From: Streptomyces sp. RPA4-2
Lineage (GTDB): Bacteria > Actinomycetota > Actinomycetes > Streptomycetales > Streptomycetaceae
NCBI RefSeq assembly: GCF_012273515.2
Contig: NZ_CP050975.2
Location: 8,990,001 to 9,054,000, forward strand
Length of the DNA stretch: 64,000 nucleotides
Direction of reading: 5' to 3'
This document shows positions 61,672-64,000 of this stretch, piece after piece; the first letter of the stretch is position 1; the number at the start of each line of letters is the position of its first letter. Under the pieces are notes generated by a model, which did no database searches, was not told where the DNA came from, and saw only the letters and a program-made list of their open reading frames with translations. The position numbers and the translations under genes were made by a program.

Positions 61672-61968
61672 CTACGGCCTAGCGGGTGGGAGGACGCCCT
61701 TCATGCCGTCACCATCGCCGGTCGTGTCTGCGGTTTTCTTCGCTTTCACGAAGGTGTACAGCGGCTTGCCGTCGTAGGCCCACTGCATGGTGCCGTCGTT
61801 CCGTGTGATCTGGGTCCATTTCTTCATCGGTTCGCCGTGGTGTGGTTCGGCAGCGAGCGGCGGCCACTGCATGGTCTCGCCGGTGTAGAGACTCCTGCCG
61901 TCGTGGTGCCTGTCGGGCGTGTGGAGGGTCATCCCGTCATGGTCGACCGACGTGCGGTCCTTCTCTAC
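61672..61968 (-). pseudogene. C-terminal half of a secreted COG4315-type repeat protein
   Basis: The minus-strand frame contains two Yx(F/W/Y)xxD-like units, GMTLHTPDRHHDGRSLYTGETMQWPPLAA and GTMQWAYDGKPLYTFVKAKKTADTTGDGDGMKGVLPP. They are typical of secreted lipoproteins of the COG4315 family. The N-terminal half, signal peptide and lipobox are missing; upstream sequence is unrelated. The frame runs open to 62460, but that part has no protein-like features. Confidence 0.7.
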
Positions 61969-62434
61969 TGCGGTGCGGAGCCGTCCTGTTGTCTGAGCCG
62001 TATCGAGCGGGTCGACGGATGAGCCGGGTGCGCCCCGTTTGTTGCTGGACGTCTTCGTCGAAATCCTGCGGAGCGGCTCGCGGGCGTTCCGGCTCGAGGG
62101 TGGCGGTGAGCACTTGGTGACGGCTTTCCAGCAGGGCATCTTCGGCGAACGAGTGCACGCGGACGCCGTTGAGGACGCGTGGTCGAAAGCGCTTCGGCTC
62201 TGACGACGTGCCGGGATCGCGGACTGCTGCAGAAGCCGCGGTGTGGTGCCGTCCGGGTGACGTGCTGGGCGGGCTCGCCTGTGCCGCCAGACGGGTGCTG
62301 TGGGCCCGTTACGGAGCAGGTTGGCCGGCGAAGGTGCGTTGTGTGCTCTGTTCGGGGGAGGCCGGGTTGCCCTACGGTGCGGTGCGCGAGGTGATGAGGG
62401 GATCGGCCGGCGGTGTCGGAGGAGAGGTGGCGGT

Positions 62435-62644
62435 GTGCGGAGCGTTCTGCGAACGGGCAAAGTGATGTCGTTCGACCCCGCGCAGGGGTTGGGGGTGATC
62501 GCTCCGTGCGGCAGTGAGGAGCATGTCCCGTTCCACGCGCAGGCTGTCAGATTCGTGGAGTTCGTGGCAGCAGGGCAGTTCGTCGTCTACGCGATCGAGC
62601 GGGCGGATGCGGCGGTACGGGCCGTGGAGGTACGCCCCGCCTAG
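62435..62644 (+). CDS. Cold-shock-domain-like protein
   Basis: From GTG 62435 (GGAGGAG nine bases upstream) the 69-residue product reads VRSVLRTGKVMSFDPAQGLGVIAPCGSEEHVPFHAQAVRFVEFVAAGQFVVYAIERADAAVRAVEV. The GKVMSFDxxxGxGxI opening, the vPFH equivalent of the RNP2 motif (VFVH), and a strand rich in Val fit the cold-shock OB fold. Several aromatic residues of RNP1 are replaced (GLGVI for GFGFI), so RNA binding may be altered. Confidence 0.75.
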   Translation: MRSVLRTGKVMSFDPAQGLGVIAPCGSEEHVPFHAQAVRFVEFVAAGQFVVYAIERADAAVRAVEVRPA

Positions 62645-63041
62645 GTGTGCCGGGGGCTGCGGAGGTGGTGGGGGGCCCCGGAAGGCCGGGCGTGGCATCC
62701 AGGACCCCGAGCGACGCTTTCGGATGGACGAAAACGCACGCATCATCTGTCCAACGCGGCAGGGCTCGCTGAGGACACGCAGCAGGCCTGGCTGACGCAG
62801 CGGGCATGACATCGGATGCCAGTGCAGCGGGCGAACCATGCCTTTCCTCTTCGCACCGGAACGCCTGCCTCCCACTGTGTGCCGTGGTCCTGCCTGCCGC
62901 GGTAGGGCTGCTGGGGGCGGCTGTCCGTCCACATGCGTCTACCGGTTCGGTCAGGTGATCTTGGCGTTGATCAGGTGGTCTTACCGTGTGCAGGCAGGGC
63001 AGCTGTAGTGAAAGGCCCCCGATATCGCTGTAGGACGTGCT
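62645..63041. other. No recognisable gene
   Basis: About 400 bp between the cold-shock-like gene and the ANTAR gene. It holds no motif-bearing frame on either strand. Confidence 0.45.
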
Positions 63042-63395
63042 GTGACCCTGCCCCGTGACCGATGTACCCAGCCGTGCCCGCCGGAGGGCGAGCGGGAGGG
63101 GAGCCTTGCGCGTCTGAAGGCGGAGAACGCGCAGCTTCGCCAGGCTGTTGAATCCCACGCGGCCGTGGACCAGGCCATCGGTGTCCTGATCGCCTTGCAC
63201 CGGTGCTCCGCCGTCGGCGGGTGGGAGATCCTGCGCGAAGTGTCGCAGCACACCAACACCAGACTGAGGGACGTTGCCGACACGATCATCGGTTGGACGC
63301 AGGGTCACCCGCTGCCGGACATTGTCCGTGTCGCGCTGGAGGACGCCGGGCGCAGACGGCAGCCGGGCGCCGGCGCTTTGCCTGGGCACGAGTGA
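63042..63395 (+). CDS. ANTAR-domain RNA-binding regulator
   Basis: The 117-residue protein has a charged coiled-coil start (LARLKAENAQLRQAVESHAAVDQAIGVLIALHRC) and the ANTAR helix bundle ending AWEILREVSQHTNTRLRDVADTIIGWTQG (here GWEIL), with VSQ and the R-D-A helix. ANTAR proteins relieve transcription termination by binding twin hairpins in nascent RNA. It lacks an attached GAF or receiver domain, so it is a stand-alone form. GTG 63042 follows AGGA. Confidence 0.87.
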   Translation: MTLPRDRCTQPCPPEGEREGSLARLKAENAQLRQAVESHAAVDQAIGVLIALHRCSAVGGWEILREVSQHTNTRLRDVADTIIGWTQGHPLPDIVRVALEDAGRRRQPGAGALPGHE

Positions 63396-63456
63396 GGGGA
63401 CTTAAGTGCACCGTGGTGACTCGCATGGCGACGATGGCAGTGCGTCGGGGCTGCGT

Positions 63457-63864
63457 TCAGGCGGCCTGTGGCAGGGGCATGCGGACACAGATCTGTTTGC
63501 CGTGTTGGGTGGGGGTGATGGTGAGGGGGCCGCAGATGGTGCGGACGATCTCGAGTCCGAAGCCGCCCGGGCGGTCCGGGTCCCACTCGCGGGCGGTAAG
63601 GCTTCCGGATGCTTTGTCCCACACCGTGATCTCGACTCCGTGCCCGCCGCGGTAGGCGAGGTTCATCCCGCAGGTGCCCTCGGCGTGGCGGACGGCGTTG
63701 GTGACGAGCTCGCTGACGACGAGCTGCGCGCCGCTGACGGTGTCGGCCGGTATTCGGGCCAGGCGCTCGGTCCCGACCCGGGCGAGGAACGCCTTCGTCG
63801 TGAGGCGGGCCGTTTTGACGCAGGACGGGGTGCCGTCGTAGACCTCGTCCACCTGTAATTCCAT
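63457..63864 (-). CDS. ATP-binding anti-sigma-type protein (HATPase_c_2, RsbW-like)
   Basis: The 135-residue protein has the GHKL fold: LVVSELVTNAVRHAEG (N-box), VEITVWDKASG (G1), and RPGGFGLEIVRTICG (G2). It matches the HATPase_c_2 group that Streptomyces has in many copies, some of which phosphorylate anti-sigma antagonists. ATG 63864 follows GGGGAGAA. The phosphatase at 32086 carries a similar domain, but no partner gene is adjacent. Confidence 0.92.
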   Translation of the reverse strand: MELQVDEVYDGTPSCVKTARLTTKAFLARVGTERLARIPADTVSGAQLVVSELVTNAVRHAEGTCGMNLAYRGGHGVEITVWDKASGSLTAREWDPDRPGGFGLEIVRTICGPLTITPTQHGKQICVRMPLPQAA

Positions 63865-64000
63865 CGGTTCTCCCCTGGCACGCAGGGCGGCGGCACCGTC
63901 GGCTTCCTTACGTCCGTCCCGGCGTGCTGATGCGTTGGTCGGTTATGCCTTCCGGGTACCCCCAAAATCGGCTCCGACGGGCACAACCATGCCAGTACCA

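Noticed and set aside
62169..62465. A 98-residue plus-strand frame with several Cys residues
   Set aside because: The Cys spacing fits no zinc motif, there is no ribosome site, and its end overlaps the better-supported cold-shock-like gene in another phase.
1..64000. CRISPR arrays or cas genes
   Set aside because: No regularly spaced repeats and no Cas-like proteins other than the TnpB remnant were seen.
1..64000. Ribosomal RNA or tRNA genes
   Set aside because: No rRNA-like conserved stretches and no foldable tRNA were found.

Overview
The window is very GC-rich and its gene content is typical of Streptomyces or a close relative: a LuxR-type LAL regulator, an RsbU/RsbW-type phosphatase, ANTAR and DUF5994 proteins, many TetR regulators, and GTG/TTG starts with GGAGG-like ribosome sites. 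The density of insertion sequences, nested insertions, frameshifted genes and gene fragments suggests an accessory region such as a chromosome arm or genomic island. Product names come from reading the translated sequence; no database search was run.

1-9.6 kb: small hypothetical genes, a truncated aminoglycoside-phosphotransferase-like gene abutting a phosphatase C-terminus, a DUF5994 gene, and a nested insertion. An IS110 element (4824-6283) sits inside an IS5-type element (4196-6808), which splits a SnoaL-like gene. An IS1380 element (7280-8938) follows. 9-15.5 kb: a SnoaL-like protein, an MFS exporter, a decayed zinc-binding/exonuclease-type gene, a NUDIX hydrolase, a nucleotidyltransferase-like gene, and a strip of gene fragments (14.1-15.5 kb). 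15.5-26.3 kb: a 977-residue LAL regulator, a secreted subtilisin-like protease with a small lipoprotein, a DUF1152 protein, and a second, truncated IS110 copy.

26.4-41.8 kb: a catabolic block. A TetR regulator faces a self-sufficient P450-reductase fusion (CYP102/BM3 type) followed by an alcohol dehydrogenase, with two pairs of palindromes between them. After an SpoIIE phosphatase, a second TetR faces a tightly packed operon: VOC-type (probably extradiol) dioxygenase, FAH-family hydrolase, MhpA-like FAD hydroxylase, acetoacetate-CoA ligase and a RutE-like nitroreductase. The likely logic is ring hydroxylation, ring cleavage, hydrolysis, then CoA activation of a small keto acid. The substrate cannot be read from sequence.

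42-47.5 kb: an orphan membrane-anchored protein, a TetR, an SRPBCC protein, an ISL3 remnant, and an F420-reductase-like gene with an SDR opposite another TetR. 47649-54060: a complete Tn3-type transposon skeleton (65-bp inverted ends, 5-bp duplication GGAGA). Its transposase is reduced to the N-terminus; it carries a decayed azlC with intact azlD, a membrane acyltransferase, and an operon of two tyrosine recombinases plus an XRE protein, the first truncated.

54.4-57.5 kb: an IS200/IS605 element, inactivated by stop codons and by an IS3 element in its tnpB. 57.5-61 kb: a LysR regulator facing an operon of two F420-dependent-reductase-like proteins and an NAD(P)-binding epimerase-like protein. 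61-64 kb: fragments, a cold-shock-like protein, an ANTAR regulator and an anti-sigma-type ATPase.
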